Assembly (NCBI GenBank): GCA_031254105.1
Contig: JAIRVB010000011.1
Location: 1 to 64,000 of the forward strand
DNA from: Chitinispirillales bacterium
GTDB taxonomy: Bacteria > Fibrobacterota > Chitinivibrionia > Chitinivibrionales > Chitinispirillaceae
DNA: 64,000 nucleotides
Reading direction: 5' to 3'
Below the pieces are notes generated by a model. That model was not told where the DNA came from. It ran no database searches and saw only the letters and a program-made list of their open reading frames with translations. This document shows positions 16,913 to 26,126 of the stretch, in pieces (the first letter of the stretch is position 1; each line of letters starts with the position of its first letter). A program made the position numbers and the translations under genes.

Positions 16913-17608
16913 ATGAGCGGATGTTCAGAATTGATCCGTGAATCCGGCAGCGGTCAGCAGATAGATGTAGAGATGGTTTTTGTTGAAGGCGGAACGTTTT
17001 CTACGCATTATGATGAAAATGAGATATTCCCGCCGCCTGTACTCCTCGGCGATTATTACATCGGAAAATATCCCGTAACCCAGAAATTATGGAAGCAGGT
17101 TATGGATGGTTCAAATTTTTCACATTTCAGGGGAGATGATCTGCCTGTTGAAACCGTAAGCTGGGATGATACTCAAAAGTTTATAAAAAAACTAAATATT
17201 ATGACAGGTAAAAAATACCGTTTGCCTGCTGAAGCTGAATGGAGATTTGCTGCCGCCGGAGGAAAAGAGGGTAAAGGGTATAAATATTCAGGAAGTGATG
17301 ATATTGATGATGTGGCCTGGTGCAGTGAAAACAGCGATGCCAAAACTCATCCCGTAGGTACAAAGAAACCGAATGAACTAGGCATATATGATATGAACGG
17401 TAATGTATGGGAATGGTTTGCGGATGAGTTCGGCGTATTTAAAGCTCAGACAGATTCAGAAAGCTTCAGGACGGTTCCTGACCGTATTTTTAGCGGCGGC
17501 AGTTGGGTTTTTCCATCAAGAGATTGCCGTGTGTCTAATCCAAGCATTAGTATAGCGCCAAGCTTTAGGTATTTTGATTTGGGTTTCCGTCTGGCGTTGT
17601 CTGTTTGA
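16913..17608 (+). CDS. SUMF1/formylglycine-generating-type domain protein
   Basis: This 231-residue protein is almost entirely one SUMF1-type domain: the start MVFVEGGTF, YYIGKYPVTQKLW, LPVETVSWDDTQKF, YRLPAEAEWRFAAAGG, GIYDMNGNVWEW, SGGSWVFP and a final GFRLAL. The family includes sulfatase-activating enzymes, but many bacterial members lack that chemistry and serve as binding or structural domains. The cysteines of true formylglycine enzymes are not evident in the usual C-terminal positions, so a non-catalytic or different role is more likely. No signal peptide is visible. The start has a perfect AAGGAGGT site and its own promoter. Confidence 0.85.
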   Translation: MSGCSELIRESGSGQQIDVEMVFVEGGTFSTHYDENEIFPPPVLLGDYYIGKYPVTQKLWKQVMDGSNFSHFRGDDLPVETVSWDDTQKFIKKLNIMTGKKYRLPAEAEWRFAAAGGKEGKGYKYSGSDDIDDVAWCSENSDAKTHPVGTKKPNELGIYDMNGNVWEWFADEFGVFKAQTDSESFRTVPDRIFSGGSWVFPSRDCRVSNPSISIAPSFRYFDLGFRLALSV

Positions 17609-17721
17609 CAACGCAGGATAATGCCCTGTTTTCGGAACTCATAGAGGTCATTTTATATAGTTTTTAATTTTTGTACGTATATCTGGCGAACATAAGCATT
17701 TGTGTGTAAGTTTACTCAATA

Positions 17722-18684
17722 CTATATCACCCCAACAAGCTCCCTTACTTTCTTCATAGTAACAGCCGCCGCTTCACGCGCTTTGGCTGCTCCCTGCCGC
17801 CGTACCTCTTCGACATAATCAAGATTTGCGGCTAACTCTTCCCGTTTTTGACGGAACGGCTGAAAGTAATTCCACAGCGTCTCAAAAAGTTCTTTTTTCG
17901 CATCGCCGTAGCCATAGCCGCCCTCTTGGAAACGCTGTGCCATTTCGAGAGATTTCTCTTTTGCTGCGAAGAGTTTATAAATGGAGTATATAATGCTTTG
18001 ATCCGGATCTTTAGGCGCTTCGACAGGTGTTGCGTCTGTCACGATGCTCATAATTTTTTTGCGCACCGCTTTTTCCGTAGCGAAAATCTCGATTGTGTTG
18101 TCATAAGACTTTGACATTTTTTGTCCGTTTATACCGGGGATAATCGCAATCTCCTCGGTGATTTCCGGTTCCGGTATTGTAAACGCTTCCCCATAAGTTG
18201 AGTTGAATTTTATGGCTACATCCCTCGCTATTTCTATATGCTGCTTCTGGTCTTTACCAACAGGAACAAAGTTCGACTGAAACAGCAGTATGTCGGCTGC
18301 CATGAGCACAGGATATGAGAACAGTCCGTTATTTGCTGGGATACCCTTCGCCTGGCTGTCTTTATAGGCGTGGCTGCGTTCAAGAAGTCCCACTGGGGTC
18401 ACATTGCTCAGGTACCATGTCAGCTCTGTGACTTCCGGCACATCAGACTGCAGCCAGAAAACTGATTTTTTAGGATCTATCCCAAGCGCCATCATATCAA
18501 TGAGCGCGTCTCTTGAATACCGGGCCATTTTTGGCCCGTCAAACAGGGTAGTGAGACTGTGCAGGTTTGCGATAAAGCAAAAAAGCTCTCCGCGCTCCTG
18601 TGACTCAACCATGGGACGAATCATCCCCAGGTAGTTTCCGATATGAAGTGTTCCCGATGGTTTTATTCCTGATAGAATGCGCAT
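17722..18684 (-). CDS. trpS: Tryptophanyl-tRNA synthetase
   Basis: The 320-residue class I synthetase charges tRNA-Trp. It has the HIGH-type motif as LHIGNYLG at about residues 15-22, the GIKPSGTLH start typical of TrpRS, and the KMSKS loop at about 188-193 (GQKMSKSYDN). Length and motifs are normal for the bacterial enzyme and no damage is seen. It stands alone on the minus strand between plus-strand genes. Confidence 0.95.
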   Translation of the reverse strand: MRILSGIKPSGTLHIGNYLGMIRPMVESQERGELFCFIANLHSLTTLFDGPKMARYSRDALIDMMALGIDPKKSVFWLQSDVPEVTELTWYLSNVTPVGLLERSHAYKDSQAKGIPANNGLFSYPVLMAADILLFQSNFVPVGKDQKQHIEIARDVAIKFNSTYGEAFTIPEPEITEEIAIIPGINGQKMSKSYDNTIEIFATEKAVRKKIMSIVTDATPVEAPKDPDQSIIYSIYKLFAAKEKSLEMAQRFQEGGYGYGDAKKELFETLWNYFQPFRQKREELAANLDYVEEVRRQGAAKAREAAAVTMKKVRELVGVI

Positions 18685-18817
18685 TTTTTATCGGCTCCGG
18701 ATTTTGATTATGTTTCTATGTGAGAGGCAGCTTCTAAAAATAATATAATGTAGGGATTTTTAATGCAAAAATAGATGTCCAAATGCAAAAGCCGGAAATT
18801 GCAAATGTTATTACATA

Positions 18818-18846
18818 TTGACATGGCAATGATTTATGTTTATGTT
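18818..18846 (+). promoter_or_regulatory. Promoter of the 18946 gene
   Basis: A perfect TTGACA (18818-18823), a 17-base spacer and TATGTT (18841-18846) lie 100 bases before the ATG. A single GCAAAAATAGATGTCCAAATGC motif just upstream resembles the repeated sequence found at 5140-5210. Confidence 0.5.
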
Positions 18847-18945
18847 AATTTATCTTATAAGAAAGCAGGGTTTATAAAAATAAAATAGGCTCAAGTAACA
18901 AAATCACCCTTTTCAGGTGTTTAAATATATAGAGGAGAAGGTAAT

Positions 18946-19941
18946 ATGAATAGAACAGGCGGTGTGGTTCTGGCAATTTTTCTTTGTATCGGGGCGGCGT
19001 TTGCTCAGAATGAGGGTTCCAGGCCAAAAATAGCGGTTTGTGTGACTGGTGAAATCGGTGAGAATGAGAAAAAAATTTTGAGTGTAAAAATACTCACCGG
19101 ACTTGTGCAAAGCGGACGCTACAGAGCTGTTGAACAGGGAGAGGCTTTTTTCAGAGAGTTTCAAAACGAACAGGACAACCCCATAGACGATAATCTGATT
19201 AGCAGACTGGGAAAACAGTACGGTGTTCAGGTTATTTGTATCGCGGATGTTACCCCTGCTTTTGGCTCTAACCATATCTCCGCCCGTATTGTTGATGTTG
19301 AAACTGCTGAAGTAGTGGCAATGAGTAGTGCTTCCAGTGATCTAAAATCCATGAACGATGTAGATAACGCTTCTAAGAAAATTATTGCGTCTATACTTGA
19401 TAAGACGAGATCGGAACCGGTAAGAGTTAAGGCTTCCGCTCCTCAAAGCGCTCATGCCGGTTATAGTGAATCAGAGCCTTCAAGCGCCAAAGCCCGCGCG
19501 AGTTATGAATCCGCTGCAAGATCTCAGCCACAGTATTATTATGAGAATTTTACAGGCATCCAGAGATTGGGAACATGGGTTGTAAACACGATGGTTCCTG
19601 GTGTGGGGTCTTTTGCCATAATGAATGATAACGTTGGCGGATGGACTCAGGCCGGGCTTTTTTTTGGCGGATTGACACTTTTTATTTACGGAGCCGGAGA
19701 ATTATCAGAAGGTTCGCATTTCAGTGAAGATTACTCTGGACACGGCGAACTCGCAATCTGGCTCGGATTTGGCTGTTGGGCATTCAACTCTATCTATAAC
19801 ATTGTCCGTTCCTGCACCTACAATAAACCAGATCCTAATAGAAGAGCTTACAGCAATGCCTTTGAGGGTTTTAACTTAGCGGTTATGCCTGACAAACAGG
19901 GGGAATTTAAAACGATGTTGCTTTATAATAAGACGTTTTAG
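18946..19941 (+). CDS. Secreted CsgG/LpoB-like protein with C-terminal membrane segments
   Basis: The 331-residue protein has a signal peptide (about 1-21, ending AFAQ) and a domain at about 25-145. That domain reads like the nucleotide-free Rossmann-type fold of CsgG/TolB-N/LpoB proteins: KIAVCVTGEIGENEKKIL, then LTGLVQSGRYRAVEQ and ISRLGKQYGVQVICIADV. A serine/alanine-rich linker follows (about 150-195), then a C-terminal region with two probable membrane helices (GLFFGGLTLFIYGAG and the later IWLGFGCWAFNSIYNIV). The function is unknown. It has a good promoter, an AGGAGAAGG site and a strong terminator, so it is monocistronic. Confidence 0.6.
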   Translation: MNRTGGVVLAIFLCIGAAFAQNEGSRPKIAVCVTGEIGENEKKILSVKILTGLVQSGRYRAVEQGEAFFREFQNEQDNPIDDNLISRLGKQYGVQVICIADVTPAFGSNHISARIVDVETAEVVAMSSASSDLKSMNDVDNASKKIIASILDKTRSEPVRVKASAPQSAHAGYSESEPSSAKARASYESAARSQPQYYYENFTGIQRLGTWVVNTMVPGVGSFAIMNDNVGGWTQAGLFFGGLTLFIYGAGELSEGSHFSEDYSGHGELAIWLGFGCWAFNSIYNIVRSCTYNKPDPNRRAYSNAFEGFNLAVMPDKQGEFKTMLLYNKTF

Positions 19942-19972
19942 CAGATCAACAATCAATTAATAAATTGGCGTG

Positions 19973-20002
19973 AAAAGGGCGGACGTAGTGTGCCGCCCTT
20001 TT
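19973..20002 (+). terminator. Rho-independent terminator
   Basis: A perfect 10-bp stem, AAAAGGGCGG and CCGCCCTTTT with a 10-base loop, lies 31 bases after the stop of 18946-19941. A short T-tract follows. Confidence 0.8.
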
Positions 20003-20148
20003 GCTTTATAATGGATAGTTGCGGGGGTGAACTTGAGCGTCTCTTTGGTTGTTAATGGAATTTTGAGGGGGTAACTTTAAGTTTTCTCACATCAAAAAAT
20101 TTAAGTGGAGAAAGTTTAAGGTTTTGACACAGTCTGGTGGGTAACGTA

Positions 20149-20219
20149 GAACAAAAATGACCAATGGCGTCTTTTTACCATTGGTCATTTTTGTTCGAAG
20201 CGAAGGGGAGATTTCCCCT
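20149..20219. repeat. Two-hairpin intergenic element, copy 2
   Basis: A perfect 19-bp inverted repeat (20149-20167 with 20178-20196, starting GAACAAAAATGACC) is followed by AGGGGA-GATT-TCCCCT (20204-20219) and CTTATATT. The outer bases, the TTGTTCGAA junction and the second hairpin match copy 1 at 1948-2005, while the inner part of the first stem differs. Confidence 0.7.
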
Positions 20220-20234
20220 CTTATATTTTTTTTA

Positions 20235-20660
20235 TCAGTTCTGAACTTTTTTAACCTTAGTTCCCAGATACTCAGGGTCAAAGCTGAAGCTGTAGTACAG
20301 AAAATCGCCTCTGCTCTGCCTGTATTCCGTGAATCTGTCGGGAACTACCATACTGCGCAGCTCTTTATCATCGGTGACATCGCCGATTTTTACAGGTATA
20401 ACTTCGATTCTTGATTTATTATCCTTTGGAGTGACAAGCACTTTTACTATAGTGCCGACCTGGAGCTCCACATGCGCTCCGTCTACATTCAGAGGAACTG
20501 GGTTTGTGAGGTCGCCATAAGCCGCCTCGAAACGTTCTCTGTCGAGATTTTGGATAATTTCCAGATGGTCGCCCTCTTTTACCAAAGGTGCGTCGCCGCC
20601 GCATCCGATTGCAAAAATTGCCGCCAGAGCTGTCAGAACTGTAACTTTGAAACGAACCAC
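20235..20660 (-). CDS. Small lipoprotein, hypothetical
   Basis: This 141-residue protein has a lipoprotein signal ending in the lipobox AIGC at about residues 17-20. The mature part is a compact beta-rich domain, with LQVGTIVKVLVTPKDNKSRIEVIPVKIG reading like successive strands. No known motif is recognised. An AAGGAGGA site lies before the ATG. It is probably exposed in the periplasm or on the outer membrane. Confidence 0.65.
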   Translation of the reverse strand: MVRFKVTVLTALAAIFAIGCGGDAPLVKEGDHLEIIQNLDRERFEAAYGDLTNPVPLNVDGAHVELQVGTIVKVLVTPKDNKSRIEVIPVKIGDVTDDKELRSMVVPDRFTEYRQSRGDFLYYSFSFDPEYLGTKVKKVQN

Positions 20661-20845
20661 AGAATCCTCCTTGTATAAAGTTTTTTTGTAAGGGCGTTAC
20701 TTTCGTACGCTCTGTTTGAACCATATTTTGATATAAAAATAGCTTAAGGAAGTAGCTGCGTACAATATGGTTTATCCGTGCCGCTTTTGCTGCTGCCCAC
20801 TCTATAATAATACAATTAAAAAAATGTAATGTGCAATATTTTTCG

Positions 20846-22243
20846 CTAATTTTTTAGAAGATAGTCAAGTATCAGCTGCACTCCGTATCCTGTGGCAAAC
20901 TGCGGAATCTCTCCCTTTGGGGAGCTGTCGTTCCACGCGGTTCCCGCGATATCGATGTGAGCCCACGGAATATCCCCGGTGAACTCCTTGATGAACGCTG
21001 CGGCGGTGCTTGATCCTGCGTACCCTTTTTTAAGTTTCGAGAGGTTGCGGAGATCGGCGATTTCACTTTTGACAGAGTCGCTGTACTCCTGGTAAAGCGG
21101 CATCCTCCAGAGCCTTTCGCCTGTTTTTTCTCCTGAGTCAATGAGCTTTGCCGCTAATTCGTCATCATTTGAAAAGAGTCCAGCAGCAGTATCAGCAAGT
21201 GAGATTAAAATAGCGCCTGTAAGAGTAGCAAGATCTATTATAGAGGCGGGTTTAAATCTCTTTTTACAGTAGGAGATAGCGTCTGCCAGTATAAGCCTCC
21301 CTTCCGCATCGGTGCTGCAAATTTCAACAGTCAGCCCTTCATAAGATTTGTAAATATCACCCGTAAAGAAAGCTTTTGAGCCGATGGCGTTATGGCAGGC
21401 CGGTATTGCGCAGGTTACGTTGATTTTTGGTTTAAGAGCTCCCAGGCTTTTCATAACTCCAAGTACTGCGGCCGCCCCGGCCATATCTGAACGCATAGTT
21501 TCCATGCTGCCGCTGGGTTTGAGATTGAGTCCGCCGGAGTCAAAGGTAACGCCTTTGCCAACAAGCAGAACATTCTCTTTACTGCGGAGATTACCTGTAT
21601 ACTCGATTATTATAAGCCGCGGAGGATAGGGAGAGCTTTCCCCGACAGCTTTGATTAGATTGAGTTTCAGGCGGTTTATATCATGCTCGTCCAGTACCGT
21701 TACTTTCATACCGCTTGATTTTGAGAGGTTTTTAGCCTCTTTCGCTAAACGCGCAGGGGTCATCTCATGCGCGTTCTCGTTTACAAGATCCCGTGCGTAA
21801 TTTACAGACTCAGCGATGATTTCGGTTCTGCTTATCTCCTGTACAGTGATGGAGCGGGAGCTGACTACGTCAATAGTATCAATAGAAACAGGTTTTTCGC
21901 TTTTGTACTTAACAAATTTATAGCTGCCGAGAATCGCCCCCTTAAGCGCGCTCAGAAGTTCCATACTGCTGAAACGTTTTATCTCAGGCAGTATAACAGA
22001 GACGCGCTCCTTTTTAAGTTCCAAAACTTTCTGAATCCCCTTGGCGCAGGCGGTTTTAAGGGTACGCTCCGTACACAGTTCCTCTTTGCCAAGACCGCAG
22101 TAGATGTTTACCGCGTCAGTCCCATGCCTCACAGATACTTCGCCGCTTGTGCCCTTAAAGTCGGGGGGCAGTTTTTTTGAGTCTTCAAATATAAAGAGAA
22201 TTCTTATGGAAGACTTGGCGGTTTTCGTGATTCGTATTTTCAT
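20846..22243 (-). CDS. pepA: Leucyl aminopeptidase, M17 family
   Basis: This 465-residue cytosolic dimetal enzyme removes N-terminal residues from peptides. The M17 catalytic half is clear: VGKGVTFDSGGLNLKPSG with the metal-binding Lys and Asp, RSDMAGAAAV, and the family signature NTDAEGRLILADA, here STDAEGRLILADA with Ser for Asn. The N-terminal macro-like half is present, so the protein is full length. The first signature residue change is minor and seen in some members. It lies alone on the minus strand with no visible operon partner. Confidence 0.92.
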   Translation of the reverse strand: MKIRITKTAKSSIRILFIFEDSKKLPPDFKGTSGEVSVRHGTDAVNIYCGLGKEELCTERTLKTACAKGIQKVLELKKERVSVILPEIKRFSSMELLSALKGAILGSYKFVKYKSEKPVSIDTIDVVSSRSITVQEISRTEIIAESVNYARDLVNENAHEMTPARLAKEAKNLSKSSGMKVTVLDEHDINRLKLNLIKAVGESSPYPPRLIIIEYTGNLRSKENVLLVGKGVTFDSGGLNLKPSGSMETMRSDMAGAAAVLGVMKSLGALKPKINVTCAIPACHNAIGSKAFFTGDIYKSYEGLTVEICSTDAEGRLILADAISYCKKRFKPASIIDLATLTGAILISLADTAAGLFSNDDELAAKLIDSGEKTGERLWRMPLYQEYSDSVKSEIADLRNLSKLKKGYAGSSTAAAFIKEFTGDIPWAHIDIAGTAWNDSSPKGEIPQFATGYGVQLILDYLLKN

Positions 22244-22668
22244 AACAGGCAGGACTCGTTTCTATAAAGTTTTTTATCAGATATTTTTCTGACTTTCCGG
22301 TCTCGAGATATTTAAAAATAATTTAAATCATACGTTTTATGGTGATTTTTAGTAATATATGATTTTTAGCATGCAAAAAAAGAACCGGAAGGCTATAACG
22401 ATAATCAAGAAATCAAAAATTAAAAAACAATGTCTTTAAATTTGCGTAAATAATTGATCGAGGGTATGATTTTGCTGAAAGTGGGGAATATCCCAGTCAA
22501 AGGCCGGGCAAAGCCCCGGCCCTCATATTAAAATTTTGATTTTTGCGTTGCCTTTTTACGGGAGCGGATTTTGCTCTCATGTTTTATCAAGCTTATTATT
22601 GAGAGACAGATACGAAAAGCCGCTTCCTGTTTGGTTACTTCACCTTTTAAAGGGATGGATTTAGATTA
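22244..22668. other. Intergenic region with a GC-rich hairpin
   Basis: No gene is seen between the divergent pepA and ftsH. A hairpin GGCCGGG-N6-CCCGGCC (22502-22521) is followed by CTCATATTAAAATTTTGATTTTTG, which matches the tail of the two-hairpin repeat at 1948-2030. It may be a third, shortened copy. The ftsH promoter should be here but I cannot name it with confidence. Confidence 0.4.
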
Positions 22669-24591
22669 ATGGCCGCTAATATCGAACAACAAGAGAAAGA
22701 GAAAAAGCCGGATGAAACACCGGCTCCTGCAGGCAAGTCGGGCATGCTTCGAATATTTCTATGGGCTTTTATTCTCACAGCTCTTTTTGCGTATATATTT
22801 GGTTCTTTCGGAACCCCGCCGGTCGTTACAATTCCATACTCTGAATTCAAGAAGCAGGTCAGAGAGGGCAATATTTCAGAGGTTTTGGTTAAGGGCAATG
22901 TGTTAGAGGGAACGTTCGTGTCGGACTATGAGTCTCATGTCAGAGGTGACAGTCTGCGCTACTCCAAATTCACTACCACAAAGCCGGATTTTGACGACAG
23001 CGACCTCATGGGGCTTCTTGAAGCTCATGGGGTGAGTGTGACAGCTAAGGCCGGCAACAACTGGTTTTTGAGTTCACTTATTCTTCTTATCCCCTGGCTT
23101 CTTATTATCGGGTACTTTATATATGCTGGTTCCCGTTTTCAAAAGCAGATGCGGGGAGGTACGGGGTTCCCCGGGAGCAGCATTTTCTCTGTGGGAAAAT
23201 CTAAAGCCAAACGGTTCCGCAGAGAGATGGCTAATATCAGTTACGCTGATGTCGCAGGTTTGTCAAACGCAAAAAAAGACTTGCAGGAGATTGTTGACTA
23301 TCTGAAAGACCCAGGTAAATTTGCGGCTCTTGGCGCCACGATTCCCAAAGGCGTACTCCTTATGGGCCCTCCGGGAACAGGAAAGACTCTCCTTGCCCGC
23401 TCAACCGCCGGTGAGGCGGGAGTGCCGTTTTTCAGCACCTCAGGTTCTGAGTTTGTAGAAATGTTCGTAGGAGTCGGAGCTTCACGGGTAAGAGATATGT
23501 TTGAGACCGCTAAAAGGGAGGCCCCTTCACTGATATTTATTGACGAACTTGATTCTATCGGACGTGTACGGGGCAGCGGTCTTGGAGGCAGTCATGATGA
23601 GCGTGAACAGACGTTAAACCAGATTCTCACAGAAATGGATGGTTTTGAGTCGCATGAGTCGGTAGTAATAATTGCCGCTACAAACCGCCCGGATGTGCTT
23701 GATCCGGCGCTTACCCGTCCGGGCCGTTTTGACCGCCAGATCACTCTTGATCTGCCGCAAAAAGCCGCAAGGCTTGACATCTTAAAAATACACAGCGCAA
23801 ATGTACCTGTCTCTCCAGATATAGATATGGAGCGTATCGCTGCCCGCACTGTAGGTTTTTCAGGCGCTGAGCTTAGAAACCTCGTAAATGAAGCCGCGCT
23901 TTTAGCGGGAAGAAAAGGTAAAACAATTGTTGACGCAAAAGATTTTGATGACGCGCAGGATAAAATTTTGCTTGGCGCGGAACGGGAAGATAAGCTTAAC
24001 GAACGCGAGAAAAAAATAGTCGCCTATCATGAAGCCGGGCATGCGCTTGTAGCGAAACTCATCCCCCATACCGACCCGCTCCAGAAAGTTACTATAATAG
24101 CCCGCGGCAGAACCCTCGGGGCAACTGAGCAAATCCCTGACAACGACCGTCACAACTTTAACCGCAACTATCTGCTCGCGCGCATCTCAGTTGCTCTTGG
24201 CGGGCGTGTTTCGGAGATGCTCGTTTTTGAGGAACTTACAAGCGGAGCCGCTCAGGATCTGAAACAGGTTACATCTATCGCGCGTAAAATGGTTTGTCAA
24301 TGGGGTATGAGCGACAAAATAGGTCCCGCAACCTTTAGCCAGGGCGAAGAACATCCGTTCCTAGGAAAAGAGATCTCTCAGCCAAAAGATTTCAGTGAAC
24401 ACACCGCGCGCCTTATTGATGAAGAAGTTCAGAGAATTATCCTCGAACAGCAGGAACGGGCGATGTCCGTTCTATCCGCTAACAGAGATAAACTTGACAG
24501 TCTGGCGGCCGCTCTTATGGAGTATGAGACTCTTGAGAACGGGGAAGTGGACAGGATTCTTGGGGTGGCGGGTATGCCGAGTTTGAATTAG
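22669..24591 (+). CDS. ftsH: ATP-dependent zinc metalloprotease FtsH
   Basis: This 640-residue membrane protease degrades damaged membrane proteins and some cytosolic regulators. It has two transmembrane helices (about 26-46 and 124-146) around a periplasmic domain. The AAA+ module has Walker A GPPGTGKT near residue 232, Walker [12 protein letters not shown] and the second-region-of-homology arginines. The M41 protease domain has HEAGH at about 454-458 and the third zinc ligand in [11 protein letters not shown]. All catalytic residues are present. The C-terminal extension is short. The N terminus is charged and proline-rich, as in other FtsH proteins. Confidence 0.96.
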   Translation: MAANIEQQEKEKKPDETPAPAGKSGMLRIFLWAFILTALFAYIFGSFGTPPVVTIPYSEFKKQVREGNISEVLVKGNVLEGTFVSDYESHVRGDSLRYSKFTTTKPDFDDSDLMGLLEAHGVSVTAKAGNNWFLSSLILLIPWLLIIGYFIYAGSRFQKQMRGGTGFPGSSIFSVGKSKAKRFRREMANISYADVAGLSNAKKDLQEIVDYLKDPGKFAALGATIPKGVLLMGPPGTGKTLLARSTAGEAGVPFFSTSGSEFVEMFVGVGASRVRDMFETAKREAPSLIFIDELDSIGRVRGSGLGGSHDEREQTLNQILTEMDGFESHESVVIIAATNRPDVLDPALTRPGRFDRQITLDLPQKAARLDILKIHSANVPVSPDIDMERIAARTVGFSGAELRNLVNEAALLAGRKGKTIVDAKDFDDAQDKILLGAEREDKLNEREKKIVAYHEAGHALVAKLIPHTDPLQKVTIIARGRTLGATEQIPDNDRHNFNRNYLLARISVALGGRVSEMLVFEELTSGAAQDLKQVTSIARKMVCQWGMSDKIGPATFSQGEEHPFLGKEISQPKDFSEHTARLIDEEVQRIILEQQERAMSVLSANRDKLDSLAAALMEYETLENGEVDRILGVAGMPSLN

Positions 24592-25108
24592 GGGGTATAT
24601 TCCTCAGTCCCCATGTATTCTCGCAATCATATCCGCCAAAAGTTTCATAAGAAACTGGGCGGCATTCTCAAAAGCCTCGCCCGCTATCTCATAATTAACG
24701 ATAATAGTGATACTTGCATAGGTCAAATTACTGAAAAGTTAATGTAATAAATGTAGCTGAAGATTACAAACGGTTGAAATGTAATAAAATTATTTTTATA
24801 ACGCGCATATTATGGAATTAATTATATTCGTATAGGTTTGAGATATGAGATGAAATAATAACCAGTAACATTATTCGGTAATAAACTTTGGTATTGCTAT
24901 GACAAAATCAAATATCCTCAAAATATTCCCCGAACCTCATATTGGCAGATGTAATAGAAATACAGCAGATATTGTGCCATTTTTGGATTACTCGCATCCA
25001 TCTAAAATACTTCTGGCGCTGTGAGCCTGTGAAGAAACTGCCATCCATCAGTTTTAATCAATTCTTAAAAAACTTGCTTTCATCAAATTCCTTAAAAGGG
25101 GGTTGTGC
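24592..25108. other. Intergenic region with a short coding relic
   Basis: On the minus strand, 24604-24726 reads TYASITIIVNYEIAGEAF and on to LLADMIARIHGD before a stop. This looks coding, but it has no start codon other than a possible TTG and I do not recognise it; it may be the end of a lost gene. The rest is AT-rich with nothing else identifiable. Confidence 0.3.
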
Positions 25109-25777
25109 ATGTCTAAGTTGTTTGTTAGTATTATGCACTTGTTTTTTACTACGGTGATGTTTTTGGCTTTTATGTTGGCAGGATGCGGAGATAATGGTGA
25201 CGGTGGTAATCCGGCAGGTGAAGGAGGAGGTGGTGGCGATCCCAACATAACATACGGATCATTTACAGATTCGCGCGATGGTAAGTCATATAAGACAGTA
25301 ACAATCGGTGGTAAGATCTGGATGGCAGAAAATCTAAATTATCAGACTGATAGTAGCTGGTGTTATGCTAATGCTGATTCCAATTGTACCAAATACGGCA
25401 GATTGTATACTTGGTCAGCAGCGCTGACGGCTTGTCCTTCCGGTTGGCATTTGCCTGCAGATGCAGAGTGGACGGCTTTGACAGATGCGGTTGGCGGTTC
25501 CCCTATAGCGGGTATAAAGCTCAAGTCCGTATCTGGTTGGCGGTATTATAGTGGTATTATTAGTACGGATGAATATGGATTTTCGGCGTTGCCTGGGGGC
25601 TACCGCTTCAACGGTGGCGATTTCTTTTATATTGGCAGATACGGCGGCTGGTGGACGGCCACGGTGGATGATGCTTCCTATGCGTACTATCGGGGCGTAT
25701 TCTACTACTTCGAAGGTGTGGGCCGTAACAGCTACTACAGGAGTGGCGGGTTTAGCGCGCGTTGTCTTAGGGACTGA
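25109..25777 (+). CDS. FISUMP-domain lipoprotein
   Basis: This 222-residue lipoprotein has a signal with lipobox MLAGC (about residues 22-26), a short glycine-rich linker, and one Fibrobacter succinogenes major paralogous domain. The hallmarks are GKSYKTVTIGGKIWMAENLNY, the YGRLYTWSAALTACPSGWHLPADAEW run, GFSALPGGYR, GGWWTAT and the closing GFSARCLRD. The domain is expanded in Fibrobacter and found in other gut bacteria; its role is unsettled, probably surface binding. ATG 25109 is chosen over the upstream TTG because AGGGGG lies seven bases before it. The nearby SUMF1-type gene is a different but structurally related lectin-like fold. Confidence 0.88.
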   Translation: MSKLFVSIMHLFFTTVMFLAFMLAGCGDNGDGGNPAGEGGGGGDPNITYGSFTDSRDGKSYKTVTIGGKIWMAENLNYQTDSSWCYANADSNCTKYGRLYTWSAALTACPSGWHLPADAEWTALTDAVGGSPIAGIKLKSVSGWRYYSGIISTDEYGFSALPGGYRFNGGDFFYIGRYGGWWTATVDDASYAYYRGVFYYFEGVGRNSYYRSGGFSARCLRD

Positions 25778-26126
25778 GCGTCAGTTCGGTGTATGGTATA
25801 CAGTTTGGTGTAATTCCCTACACTGCAAAGTTTAGCGAACAGCGGGTATCCAGACCCTGGAGCCGAATCCGCGAGGTTAGGTTTAATACCAAGTTGCACT
25901 CTGAATTTCTGTTTGATATAGCCGGATCATTCAATATTCTGCAGAATTTTGTAGGATTGTTTGTATGATTTAGATCGCAGCTTGGATTAGTCCTCACAGC
26001 AGGCGGCAATGTTTTCCCCGCCGCCTAAAGCGCCATCGGCGGCATGAGGCGTTCTTGTGCAGGTATAAAGTGTCAATTGGTATATTTTTTACTAACCCGC
26101 CGTTAGGCGGCTGAGAATTGGAAATT
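25778..26126. other. Intergenic region with GC-rich hairpins
   Basis: No gene is seen. AGGCGGC-N12-GCCGCCT (26001-26026) and CCGCC-GTTA-GGCGG (26097-26110) lie between the convergent genes 25109-25777 and 26127-27110 and probably terminate transcription of one or both. Confidence 0.5.

Noticed and set aside
16913-17608. Sulfatase-activating formylglycine enzyme
   Set aside because: The C-terminal cysteine pair is not seen and no sulfatase gene lies nearby.
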